Part shown: one piece after another, positions 56,154 to 64,000 of the stretch
Numbering within the stretch: the first letter of the stretch is position 1
Layout of the letters: every line of letters begins with the position of its first letter
Assembly (NCBI RefSeq): GCF_024970185.1
Contig: NZ_CP103965.1
Span: forward strand, 2,352,001-2,416,000
Direction of reading: 5' to 3'
Source: Pseudomonas sp. N3-W
Lineage (GTDB): Bacteria > Pseudomonadota > Gammaproteobacteria > Pseudomonadales > Pseudomonadaceae
Length of the DNA: 64,000 bases
Notes under the pieces: generated by a model
The model's database searches: none
Seen by the model: the letters and a program-made list of their open reading frames with translations, nothing else
What the model was told of the DNA's origin: nothing
Position numbers and translations under genes: made by a program

Positions 56154-56954
56154 CTAGCGAAAAAACTCCCCCGGCGTATCACCAAACTGCTGCCGAAACG
56201 CTGCGATGAACGCCGACGTCGAATCATAACCACACGCCAGCGCCACATCGGTCACGCGCTCGCCCTGTTCCAGCGGCGTCAGCGCCCCCAGCAACCGCGA
56301 GCGTTGCCGCCACGCACGAAAAGTCAGGCCGGTGTCACGCAGGAACAAGCGGCTGAGGGTCTTCTCCGTCACGCCGAATTTGTCACTCCAGTGACCCAGC
56401 GTGGTCTGCTGTTCCGGGTGCTGTTGCAGGCTCTGATAAATCTGCAGCAACCGGCTGTCCTGAGGCAGCGGCAGCATCAGGTCAATCGGTGGCGCGTCGG
56501 CCAGTTGATCCAGCAGCACCTGGACCAGCCGCCCATGGGCGCTGTCGACGTCATACTCCACCGGGATTTCACTGAACGTGCGAATCAGTTCGCGCAGCAG
56601 GTCGCTGACACCCAGCACATGACAACGCGGCGCCGCCCAGGCCGTGACGCTGACATCCAGATACAGGCTACGCATTTCGGTGCGTGGCGAGCTGAACACT
56701 TCATGGGGCATGCCGGCCGGTATCCACACCGCCCGTTCCGGTGGCGCGACGAAGCGACCGACGGCGGTCTGCACTTCGAGCACGCCCTGGATGGCGTAGG
56801 ACAGCTGTACCCACGGGTGGCTGTGGCGGCGGGTCAGGGCGCGGTTGGGCAATGATTCGGTGCGGCCGTACACCGGTCTTGGCAGGCTGGGCAGCCCGGG
56901 AATACTGCGTCTGAAACCTTTCTCATGTCCTTTAGGCGGCATCGGCTGGCTCAT
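56154..56954 (-). CDS. AraC-family regulator with cupin sensor domain
   Basis: 266 residues from ATG 56954. N-terminal AraC-type cupin (RRHSHPWVQLSYAIQGVLEV, then PERAVWIPAGMPHEV); two C-terminal helix-turn-helices (KFGVTEKTLSRLFLRDTGLT and VTDVALACGYDSTSAFIAAF). It is divergent from the BASS transporter gene with 70 bases between starts, so it probably controls that gene. Confidence 0.9.
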   Translation of the reverse strand: MSQPMPPKGHEKGFRRSIPGLPSLPRPVYGRTESLPNRALTRRHSHPWVQLSYAIQGVLEVQTAVGRFVAPPERAVWIPAGMPHEVFSSPRTEMRSLYLDVSVTAWAAPRCHVLGVSDLLRELIRTFSEIPVEYDVDSAHGRLVQVLLDQLADAPPIDLMLPLPQDSRLLQIYQSLQQHPEQQTTLGHWSDKFGVTEKTLSRLFLRDTGLTFRAWRQRSRLLGALTPLEQGERVTDVALACGYDSTSAFIAAFRQQFGDTPGEFFR

Positions 56955-57024
56955 TGGCGTTAGTCGGTAATCAGCCGTCACGTTAGAGTCTGCATAACGT
57001 TCTTGGCAACCCCCGGTGATCCCG

Positions 57025-58023
57025 ATGACCCGCCCTCGCTTTTTGCCCGACAACTTCACCCTGACCCTGGTCTGTGTGGTGACGCTCGCCAGCCTGCTGC
57101 CCGCCACCGGCCAGGTTGCGGCGGGCTTCGGCTGGCTGACCAACATCGCCATCGCACTGTTGTTTTTCCTGCATGGCGCCAAGCTGTCGCGTGACTCGAT
57201 CATTGCCGGAGCCGGCCACTGGCGCCTGCACCTGTTGGTGTTCGGCCTGACCTTCGTGCTGTTTCCGCTGATCGGCCTGGCGCTCAAGCCAGTGCTGTCG
57301 CCGCTGATCGGCAACGATCTGTACATGGGCATGCTCTATCTCTGCGCGCTGCCCGCGACGGTGCAATCGGCGATTGCCTTCACCTCGCTGGCGCGGGGCA
57401 ACGTGCCGGCGGCGATTTGCAGCGCGGCAGCGTCCAGCCTGTTCGGCATCTTCCTCACGCCATTGCTGGTGGCGTTGCTGTTGAATGTGCACGGCGACGG
57501 CGGCTCGACCGTCGATGCCATCGTCAAGATCAGCATCCAGCTGTTGCTGCCGTTCATCCTCGGGCAGATCGCCAGTCGCTGGATCGGCGGCTGGGTAGGG
57601 CGCAACAAGACCTGGCTGAAATTCGTCGATCAGGGCTCGATTCTGCTGGTGGTCTACGGCGCATTCAGCGAAGCGGTGAATGAAGGTCTTTGGCATCAGA
57701 TTCCGCTGTGGGAGCTGGGCGGTCTGGTGGTGGTCTGCTGCATCTTTCTGGCGCTGGTGTTGGTCGCATCCACGGTGCTGGGCAAAGCCTTTGGTTTCAG
57801 TCAGGAAGACCGGATCACCATCCTGTTCTGCGGCTCGAAGAAAAGCCTGGCCACCGGCGTGCCGATGGCCCAGGTGTTGTTTGCCGGCAGCACCATCGGC
57901 GTGTTGATCCTGCCGTTGATGCTGTTCCATCAGATTCAGTTGATGGTGTGCGCGGTGCTGGCGCAGAAGTATGCGCAGCGCAAGGAGTCGGTGCCGGAGT
58001 TGATGGGGCAGGTTGATCCTTGA
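57025..58023 (+). CDS. bile-acid:sodium symporter (BASS)-family transporter
   Basis: 332 residues, about ten membrane segments. Family patterns: LTNIAIALLFFLHGAKLSRD, LYLCALPATVQSAIAFTSLA and the CGSKKSLATGVPMAQ region that matches the YfeH/SLC10A7-like group. Natural substrate unknown. I chose ATG 57025; a GTG lies 9 bases upstream. Controlled probably by the divergent AraC protein. Confidence 0.87.
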   Translation: MTRPRFLPDNFTLTLVCVVTLASLLPATGQVAAGFGWLTNIAIALLFFLHGAKLSRDSIIAGAGHWRLHLLVFGLTFVLFPLIGLALKPVLSPLIGNDLYMGMLYLCALPATVQSAIAFTSLARGNVPAAICSAAASSLFGIFLTPLLVALLLNVHGDGGSTVDAIVKISIQLLLPFILGQIASRWIGGWVGRNKTWLKFVDQGSILLVVYGAFSEAVNEGLWHQIPLWELGGLVVVCCIFLALVLVASTVLGKAFGFSQEDRITILFCGSKKSLATGVPMAQVLFAGSTIGVLILPLMLFHQIQLMVCAVLAQKYAQRKESVPELMGQVDP

Positions 58024-58084
58024 TCGCAGGATTTCAGCGGCTGACCCGGTGGGCCTGTGGTTCAGGCCCACCGGGTTGGTAGCG

Positions 58085-58165
58085 CTAGCGCAACGGGTAG
58101 ATGGACCCGCCGCGTTTTTTCTTCTTGCGTTTAAACAGATTCAAGATTTTTCGAATGATGCTCAT
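58085..58165 (-). CDS. 26-residue Lys-rich small ORF at the operon end
   Basis: ATG at 58165, stop TAG at 58085-58087. The peptide is MSIIRKILNLFKRKK then KKRGGSIYPLR: amphipathic helix, six consecutive basic residues, hydrophobic tail. GGGAG lies 7 bases before the ATG. It overlaps the last 35 bases of the SGNH gene in another frame, the pattern of a coupled last gene. Unknown family; too short to judge from homology. Could be a structural peptide, a pathway scaffold or chance. Confidence 0.5.
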   Translation of the reverse strand: MSIIRKILNLFKRKKKKRGGSIYPLR

Positions 58166-59264
58166 GGTGCTGCTCCCGATTGAGGCCGAGTTCGGCGATG
58201 ATGAGTTGGGCAAGCTGTTCGTTGCCCAGGTCGTTGAAGTGGACGCGGTCGACAAACAGCGTTTCGTTGAATACCGGCGATTTCTTCAGCAGCACGTTCA
58301 TGTCCAGGCAGGGAATACCCTGCGCCTTGGCCTGAATATGCTTGAAAAACGGTGCATGGACTTCCTGGCCCAGCACGCCGCTGAACAGCCGGTAGAAGTT
58401 GTTGGGGCAACTGTCGATGGCATGAAACACCGCCTCCTCGGCAGGCGTCAGTTGTTCACGGCACCAGTGCGAGAGCGGCTGCAGAACAAAGCTCAAGGTC
58501 GCGCCACTGCCCGACAACAGCAGTTGCCACTGCTTCAACGCGCCGGTAATGGATTCGGCGGCGCGTTCGAGTCGTTCATCGAGGGAGATTCCATCATCGG
58601 TGATCACCTCGTCTGCCGGGTTCTGATAGAACAGCGCGTTCTTGCATCGTTGCAGCCAGGAGTCGCCGCCCTTCGATCCGAATGAGTTTTTCTTGCGCTG
58701 CATGTCCTCGTTGAACTTGTTCATGTAGTGCTGGAATTCAAAGGAGTAGTAGTAACGCCCGTGTTCGCTGGCGAACTCGTCCGGAATGCCTTCCAGTGCC
58801 AGGGTATTGATGCCGCTGAACACCACCACGTGACCGATATCCCCCAGGCGCCGTTGGTGCATCAGGAACATCAACAGCTCCTGGGTGGAGTTGTAGCCGC
58901 GACCGGAAAAATTCAGCCACACCTCGCCAGTCAACTCGCTGAGCCGGGAGGCGACGGTGAATTCATCCCGGGTGGCGCCCACACCGAGGGCGGTAGAGCC
59001 GCCTACGAGCAAATTGACCTTGCCGCCGTTCGGGCGCTCGGCGACCGAATAGCGCTTGCCGTGAAGCTCGCTGTAGCGAAAGCCGAAGGCGTCAGTGTTG
59101 ATCGTTGGCGAGCGGAAATTCTTTTCATGGAAGTACATGGTGTAGGGCACCCAGCGCGCCCCAATGTGCATGAAACTGTCGTAATCACGAATTTGCGGGG
59201 TCCACTTATAGACCTCCTGTACCGCCTGGTGATGGTCCAGAACGGGTTTATCAGTCGAGTGCAT
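58131..59264 (-). CDS. SGNH/GDSL-hydrolase-like protein
   Basis: 377 residues. SGNH blocks: Ser90 in GGSTALG, Gly in FSGRGYNSTQE, Asn153 in VFSGINTL and the Asp/His pair in DRVHFNDLG near the C-terminus. No signal peptide, so it acts in the cytoplasm or on exported product by another route. Such proteins often accompany O-carbamoyltransferases. The start overlaps the carbamoyltransferase stop by 14 bases, so both are co-translated. Confidence 0.83.
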   Translation of the reverse strand: MHSTDKPVLDHHQAVQEVYKWTPQIRDYDSFMHIGARWVPYTMYFHEKNFRSPTINTDAFGFRYSELHGKRYSVAERPNGGKVNLLVGGSTALGVGATRDEFTVASRLSELTGEVWLNFSGRGYNSTQELLMFLMHQRRLGDIGHVVVFSGINTLALEGIPDEFASEHGRYYYSFEFQHYMNKFNEDMQRKKNSFGSKGGDSWLQRCKNALFYQNPADEVITDDGISLDERLERAAESITGALKQWQLLLSGSGATLSFVLQPLSHWCREQLTPAEEAVFHAIDSCPNNFYRLFSGVLGQEVHAPFFKHIQAKAQGIPCLDMNVLLKKSPVFNETLFVDRVHFNDLGNEQLAQLIIAELGLNREQHHEHHSKNLESV

Positions 59265-61083
59265 AGTGTTTTCTCCAGTCAGTATCTTCGTGCCATTGAG
59301 GCTGCTCGGGCTTGGTCAGCAAGAACTGGCCAATGATCAGGCAATCCATTTCCGTGCGCATGAAGCAGCGGTACGCGTCTTCCGGGCTCTCGACGATGGG
59401 TTCGCCACGTACGTTGAACGACGTATTGATGAGCACCGGGCAACCCGTGCGCTGGGCGAATTCGCCGATCAACTGGCGAAACAGCGGGTTGTGGCGACCA
59501 TCCACGGTTTGCACCCTGGCGGAGCAGTCCACATGGGTCACGGCGGGAATTTGCGAACGTTTGAGCTTGAGTTTTTCGATGCCGACAAAACCGTGTTCAT
59601 CAGGTGCCGGCTCGCGTTTGTCCGCCTGCACCGGTGCCACGATCAACATGTAGGGAGACGGTTGCTCCAGATCGAACCACTTGTGCGCCTCTTCCAGCAA
59701 AACCACTGGAGCGAAGGGCCGAAACGATTCACGGTTCTTGATCTTGAGGTTCATCACACTTTGCATTGATTCGGATTGCGCATTCCCCAGGATCGAGCGC
59801 GCACCCAACGAGCGTGGGCCGAACTCCATGCGCCCCTGGAACCAGCCGACCACTTTGTTCTCGGTCAATTGAGTGGCAGTCGCCTGAATCAACGCCGGTA
59901 ACTCGAGCTTTTGATAGTGGGCACCCAGACGCAGCAAATCCTGTTCGATTTGAGCGGTGCTGTATTCGTTGCCCAGGTAAGCGCCCTGCATGGCGTCCTG
60001 AATTCCGTCCGGCTCGCGCGGCGCGTCGGTGTTGTCGTAGTGGCACTGCAAGGCGGCGCCTAGAGAACCGCCGCAATCCCCGGAAGCCGGCTGGATAAAC
60101 AGGCTTTTGAAAATCCCCGAACGCGCCAGCTTGCCGTTGGCGACACAATTGAGGGCCACACCGCCGGCCAGACACAGATGCTCCGCCTGAGTCATCTCCT
60201 TGACCTTGCGGGCCAGCCCGTCCATGACGCGCTCGGTCACCACCTGAATGGAGGCGGCCAGGTTCATTTCCCGCTGGGTGATAAGACTCTCGGGTTCGCG
60301 AGCCGGACCGCCGAACAAGGTCTCGAATGCCTCGCTGATCATGCGTTCACCCACTTCATAATCGAAGTACTGGCGATTCAGGGTAAAACTTCCGTCTTCC
60401 TTGATATCGATGAGGTGTTCAACGATGGTCTCGACAAACTCAGGCTCGCCATAAGGCGCCAGGCCCATGAGTTTGTATTCACCGGAATCGACCTTGAACC
60501 CGCAGTAATAGGTGAACGCCGAATACAGCAGACCCAGTGAATGGGGAAACCGAATCTCGAACAAAGGTTTGAGACGGTTACCAACACCATGCCAGGCGGT
60601 GGTGGTCGACCATTCGCCTACGCCGTCGACGCACAGCACGGCGGCATTCTGGAACGGCGATGGATAAAAAGCCGACGCTGCATGGCTCTTGTGGTGTTGG
60701 CAGACGTAGAGCGGCGGCAGGGTGACGCCCGGGTATATCGCCTCCAGCTCTCGGGCGATGATGCTCTTTACATCCTTGCGCGCCGCGAACTTTGTGTATT
60801 GCTGGGCAAACGCCAGGGCACCCCGCGGAAAGTTGTTCTTGTAGGTTTTGCAAATTCGTTCGAACTTGATTTCCGGGTCTTCGTAGTAGGCCAGCCAGGT
60901 GATGTCCGCCAGGCTGATTCCCGCTTGATCGAGGCAGGCGCGTAACGCCTTGGCGGGAAAACCCTTGTCCTGTTTGATGCGCGAGAAACGTTCTTCCTGC
61001 AGGGCACAGACGATATTTCCGTCCTTGATCAATGTCACTGCACTGTCATGGTAGAACGCCGAGATTCCAAGGATGTAGCTCAT
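59251..61083 (-). CDS. O-carbamoyltransferase (NodU/CmcH family)
   Basis: 610 residues. N-terminal ASKHA-like domain ([43 protein letters not shown]) and C-terminal YrdC-like domain ([30 protein letters not shown]). These enzymes use carbamoyl phosphate and ATP to make O-carbamoyl groups on sugars, antibiotics or amino-acid-like products. The start overlaps the exporter's stop as ATGA. Acceptor unknown. Confidence 0.92.
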   Translation of the reverse strand: MSYILGISAFYHDSAVTLIKDGNIVCALQEERFSRIKQDKGFPAKALRACLDQAGISLADITWLAYYEDPEIKFERICKTYKNNFPRGALAFAQQYTKFAARKDVKSIIARELEAIYPGVTLPPLYVCQHHKSHAASAFYPSPFQNAAVLCVDGVGEWSTTTAWHGVGNRLKPLFEIRFPHSLGLLYSAFTYYCGFKVDSGEYKLMGLAPYGEPEFVETIVEHLIDIKEDGSFTLNRQYFDYEVGERMISEAFETLFGGPAREPESLITQREMNLAASIQVVTERVMDGLARKVKEMTQAEHLCLAGGVALNCVANGKLARSGIFKSLFIQPASGDCGGSLGAALQCHYDNTDAPREPDGIQDAMQGAYLGNEYSTAQIEQDLLRLGAHYQKLELPALIQATATQLTENKVVGWFQGRMEFGPRSLGARSILGNAQSESMQSVMNLKIKNRESFRPFAPVVLLEEAHKWFDLEQPSPYMLIVAPVQADKREPAPDEHGFVGIEKLKLKRSQIPAVTHVDCSARVQTVDGRHNPLFRQLIGEFAQRTGCPVLINTSFNVRGEPIVESPEDAYRCFMRTEMDCLIIGQFLLTKPEQPQWHEDTDWRKHYALD

Positions 61084-61697
61084 GCCAGCCCCCGGATGAA
61101 AGCGAATACGGCGATGGCCGCAAACAGGACAGGGGGCACATAGTCGAACCAGGTAGAGCGTTGAATGGCGTCTCTCAACGAATGAGCGGTGAGGCCCACG
61201 GTCATGTTCACCAGAATCCCGCTGATGTTGAAAATCAGCCCGTAAATCAGGAAATACAGCCAGGCCGGGCTCGCGTCTGAGGGGACGAACTGCGGCAACA
61301 GACTAATGAAGAACAGACCAATCTTGGGGTTCGATAAATTGATCAACATGCCTTTGCTGAATGCGTATCTGGCGGGTTCAGGCGAACGGTCACTGGTAGC
61401 GGATCCATCGCCGCCCTTTCGGCGAGGCCAGGAAAGATAAGCCAGGTACACCAGATAAAATGCACCGGCCACCTGCACGGTGCGATACAGCAGTGGCACC
61501 TCCTTGAAAATCAGCATCAGGCCAAATGCAGCCAACAGCACGTAGAAGAACACCCCGAACTCAACCCCCGCTGCCGCCTTCAGACCAGTACGCACGCCAT
61601 GGCGTAGCGACTGATTCATGACGTAAAGCATGGCCGGCCCCGGGGAGAGGTTGATGACCAGCACCGCCAATAGAAAAGATAGAAATCCGTAGCTCAT
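61080..61697 (-). CDS. LysE/RhtB-family amino-acid exporter
   Basis: 205 residues, five to six membrane segments. The first segment has the RhtB pattern LLAVLVINLSPGPAMLYVMN, and the third NLSNPKIGLFFISLLPQFV. Members export amino acids and their analogues. Its position between the HDO-like gene and the carbamoyltransferase, overlapping both by 4 bases, makes product export its likely role. Confidence 0.9.
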   Translation of the reverse strand: MSYGFLSFLLAVLVINLSPGPAMLYVMNQSLRHGVRTGLKAAAGVEFGVFFYVLLAAFGLMLIFKEVPLLYRTVQVAGAFYLVYLAYLSWPRRKGGDGSATSDRSPEPARYAFSKGMLINLSNPKIGLFFISLLPQFVPSDASPAWLYFLIYGLIFNISGILVNMTVGLTAHSLRDAIQRSTWFDYVPPVLFAAIAVFAFIRGLA

Positions 61698-63886
61698 GAT
61701 GCGTCCTGTCGTTGAATGATTGTATTGAGGGTCCGTCGGGTAAATGCGCGCAGGGCACTCAGGAAGGGCTCTGCGGGTGGACTCAGCGCTCGGTAGCCGA
61801 CCCAGACCCGCTGCCAGTGGCGAGCAAGTTCGGTGGTTCCGCCGTTTTGCGCGATATCGTCCAGATGTTGCTTGATTGCTTCGATAGCCCAGGCCGTATG
61901 GCCGCTGACGACGTTGTCGATGGTGTTGTGCAGATCTGTGAACAGCGAGTTGAAGCCGTAATGGCGCAATACGTCGGCAGAGCGGCGGTACTCGCCCCCC
62001 ACACCCGACAGCTCCATGGCGAGATTCAGGCCCAGGATCTCCGGCTGAAAGCTTTGCGGGAATAGGGAAACAGCCAGCCAGAACACCGGCACTTGCAGCG
62101 AGTCGTTATCGAACAGGGCAGAGGCGGCAAAGGGTTGCTCGGTAAAATCACCGACCGTGACGCCCATGCTGGCCAGCAGATCCTGATAGATATTGCCGTG
62201 ATGCAACGCGGTGTCGCCCTGCCCGAGCTCATCGATGAGGGTGCGGTACAGCAATGCGCCGATGGGGCGGGTGACGCTGGCCGGCGCGACCACGCTTCTC
62301 AGCCAGGCGCCGTCGATCAGGGTCAGGGGCGCCAGCCGGGTGGCATCGGCAATGATGTCTTCGCGCGTTTCTTCCGGGGCCTCGGTTAACGGCCGATAGC
62401 TTTCAACCTGGCGCGCATGTTGGGTTGCCAGCCACTGATCAAGTTTTTGATGGCTGTAGGGGCTGAACGGCAACCCGTCTTGCTGCACTGCCCGCTGGTG
62501 CAGGGTCAGCCAGCGTTCGGCGAAGCGCCTGGCTACCGGCAAGGCGTCCGGTGCCTGGTCAATATGCAGAAACAGCGGATAGAGCTGTTGCAGCGACAGA
62601 CCTGAATACGTGTTCAATGCCTGCTGCCTGGCCTTGCTCAAGGCTTTTTCGCACAGCGCGATGCAGGGCGATGGTTGATTGACCGGCATCCACGGCGCAG
62701 CGGGCTTGTTGTCTTGGCCATCCAGCTCGGCGATCCAGGTCCTGACTACCTGGATGTCCGGCTCCGAGAATATGCCGAACATCTTGCCTTTGGGCTCGCT
62801 GATGAGCCTCATGAACGCGCTCTTGCCCGGCTGGCCAGCCCTGACGTAGCGCGAGTCAGCCAGCGCGCTGACTGTTGCCTGCGGGCAAAAAGTTTCAGGT
62901 TTGAGCCAGTGATCGATGGGTTGCTCTGCCAACTGCCCACGCTTGTGATAACCGCAGCCATGAGGGCCCAGTTTGTTGATCAGCGCTTGCATGGCGGCCA
63001 GGTTGCCAAAGCGCGTTTCATCCATGAGCTCGACGCGCAGCCGCTCTTCAGCGGCCTTGATCAGTTCCAGTGCGCAGGCGTGGCCTGCTGCAATCGACGC
63101 CCCGGCTTCGGGGTCAGTCTGAAGAAGGTAATGTTCGATAGCCGCCAGCGCCAGCGGTCGGTACTGCTCTGTACCGGGCTGTCCAAAAAGCGGACCGTCG
63201 GCCTCGTGCAGGCTGTTGAGTTGATCGATGTAACCGCACATGGCCAGGTTGATGCCCAGCGTCTCGCCGTACAAGGCTGACGGAAAGCAGGCAATACCCA
63301 GCAAAAACACCGGCAACTCGAAAGCTTCGTCCTGAATGCCAGGGTCGTGGCTGAAGTGGCTGGTAAAGACATCGCTGGTATGGACCCCGGCCCGCTGGGC
63401 CATTTGATCGAACAGACAGCTTTGACTACGCGCCGGATAACCGTGTCCGACCATTTTCGCGTGAGTCTGTAGCAGCAGCCCACCTACACGGCGCCAGGCG
63501 TACGCGATGGAGGTCACGCCCGTGAGCCAGCCCCCGAGCATCTTGAACAGCGGGGCATGTTGGTAATAGAAGTGTTGCCGCTGTGGCGCACCCTTCAGCA
63601 GGCCGACCAGGTCCAGACGGATTCGCGACCCAAGGGCTTCGATAGCCTGGTTGCCCGTTGTCAGCAGTGCGCCAACATCGTGCGTGTCCGTTGCATCTTT
63701 AAACGGGGCCAGGCGTTGGTTGATGTGCTTCCACACACCTTCCAGCAGGTCATGGCTCTCTTCCGGATTGATCAGTTTGAAGAACCAGTCGCGAGCGCTG
63801 AGTTGCAGCTTCGCAAGCTCCGCGGGAGCGATTGCGAGAAAACGTGGTTCGTCACTGTCAGACAGACTTGCGATGGGTTCGCCCAT
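61694..63886 (-). CDS. 730-residue HDO-like (heme-oxygenase-fold diiron) enzyme, two similar halves
   Basis: Start ATG 63886 with GGGAG 9 bases upstream (an ATG at 63907 is possible). The C-terminal half has an HDO-type ligand set: Glu553 and His562 in ELGQGDTALHHG, Glu616 in PEILGLNLAME, and His653, Asp657 and His663 in DLHNTIDNVVSGH. The N-terminal half repeats the pattern more weakly (Glu208 in GETLGINLAM, His252, Asp258, His269), and the Glu-Gly-Gly motif is not seen. HDO enzymes bind two iron atoms and catalyse N-oxygenation, decarboxylation or C-C cleavage. Motif-based assignment; the reaction is unknown. Overlaps the exporter start. Confidence 0.65.
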   Translation of the reverse strand: MGEPIASLSDSDEPRFLAIAPAELAKLQLSARDWFFKLINPEESHDLLEGVWKHINQRLAPFKDATDTHDVGALLTTGNQAIEALGSRIRLDLVGLLKGAPQRQHFYYQHAPLFKMLGGWLTGVTSIAYAWRRVGGLLLQTHAKMVGHGYPARSQSCLFDQMAQRAGVHTSDVFTSHFSHDPGIQDEAFELPVFLLGIACFPSALYGETLGINLAMCGYIDQLNSLHEADGPLFGQPGTEQYRPLALAAIEHYLLQTDPEAGASIAAGHACALELIKAAEERLRVELMDETRFGNLAAMQALINKLGPHGCGYHKRGQLAEQPIDHWLKPETFCPQATVSALADSRYVRAGQPGKSAFMRLISEPKGKMFGIFSEPDIQVVRTWIAELDGQDNKPAAPWMPVNQPSPCIALCEKALSKARQQALNTYSGLSLQQLYPLFLHIDQAPDALPVARRFAERWLTLHQRAVQQDGLPFSPYSHQKLDQWLATQHARQVESYRPLTEAPEETREDIIADATRLAPLTLIDGAWLRSVVAPASVTRPIGALLYRTLIDELGQGDTALHHGNIYQDLLASMGVTVGDFTEQPFAASALFDNDSLQVPVFWLAVSLFPQSFQPEILGLNLAMELSGVGGEYRRSADVLRHYGFNSLFTDLHNTIDNVVSGHTAWAIEAIKQHLDDIAQNGGTTELARHWQRVWVGYRALSPPAEPFLSALRAFTRRTLNTIIQRQDAS

Positions 63887-63940
63887 TATCGTTTCTCCCT
63901 GTTGCATGGTGTGGCCATTCCTGGTGCCACAGCGGCCGTG

Positions 63941-64000
63941 TCAGATCACGGCTTTGAAGCGTTCACGCACATTGCAGTGTTCAAGCAATACTCGCCTTGG
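63941..64000 (-). CDS. 3' end of an unknown upstream gene
   Basis: Nineteen codons without a stop run from the window edge to TGA at 63941-63943; the visible end reads RRVLLEHCNVRERFKAVI. It would be the gene before the HDO-like one, 54 bases away, in the same direction. Too short to identify. Confidence 0.5.
   Translation of the reverse strand, partial: PRRVLLEHCNVRERFKAVI

Overview
The window is a stretch of Pseudomonas chromosome, most likely from the P. fluorescens group. The evidence is the GC-rich sequence, the gene content (serS-cysG-tus block, kdpFABC-DE, cbtBA under a B12 riboswitch, metE), and above all the many intergenic copies of the fluorescens-type REP palindrome (GTGGGAGCGAGC-YTGCTCGCG). 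Genes are dense and mostly housekeeping or niche-adaptive. I see no tRNA, rRNA, insertion sequence, prophage or CRISPR.

Layout. 1-7135: 3' end of serS, cysG, a glutathionyl-hydroquinone reductase, the tusDCBE-ybiB sulfur-relay operon (minus strand), a DUF1275 membrane protein and three small proteins. 7136-16172: acetyltransferase, hemerythrin, a paired chitin-active LPMO and GH18 chitinase (both without a signal peptide), nudK, ogt, ggt, a TetR regulator and a SulP transporter. 16324-17411: Sco and PCu(A)C copper-delivery pair. 17657-20487: a DUF4337 gene followed by a seven-unit tandem array that joins copies of the DUF4337 tail to copies of the kdpE tail. 20428-28548: the whole kdp potassium system on the minus strand (order of transcription: a 31-residue ORF, kdpF, A, B, C, D, E). 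28650-33406: L,D-transpeptidase-like protein, VanX-type dipeptidase, a winged-helix regulator next to an unrecognised secretion-signal-free protein, periplasmic chorismate mutase, cytochrome c. 33533-37109: metE, then a cobalamin riboswitch and cbtBA. 37301-48222: lipoproteins, amidase, DLH-type hydrolase, an OsmC-YcaO fusion, a SYLF protein, a MarR-controlled isochorismatase/MFS operon, GNAT, RidA. 48229-58023: Dyp peroxidase, a deletion scar joining a LysR and an SDR remnant, DUF1801, an AbrB-family transporter, an MFS transporter, a six-unit REP array, the reverse-transsulfuration pair (cystathionine beta-synthase and gamma-lyase), an AraC regulator divergent from a BASS-family transporter.

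58085-64000: the right edge holds the most interesting block. It is a tightly overlapping minus-strand operon entering from outside the window: the tail of an unknown gene, a 730-residue protein with heme-oxygenase-like diiron oxidase (HDO) features, a LysE/RhtB exporter, a NodU/CmcH-type O-carbamoyltransferase, an SGNH-hydrolase-like protein, and a 26-residue lysine-rich ORF with a good ribosome-binding site. An oxidative enzyme, carbamoyl transfer and an amino-acid exporter together suggest a small-molecule pathway making an amino-acid-like product, comparable to the vinylglycine clusters of fluorescent pseudomonads; the core of the pathway must lie beyond base 64000.

All protein identifications rest on reading motifs and remembered family features; no database search was run.
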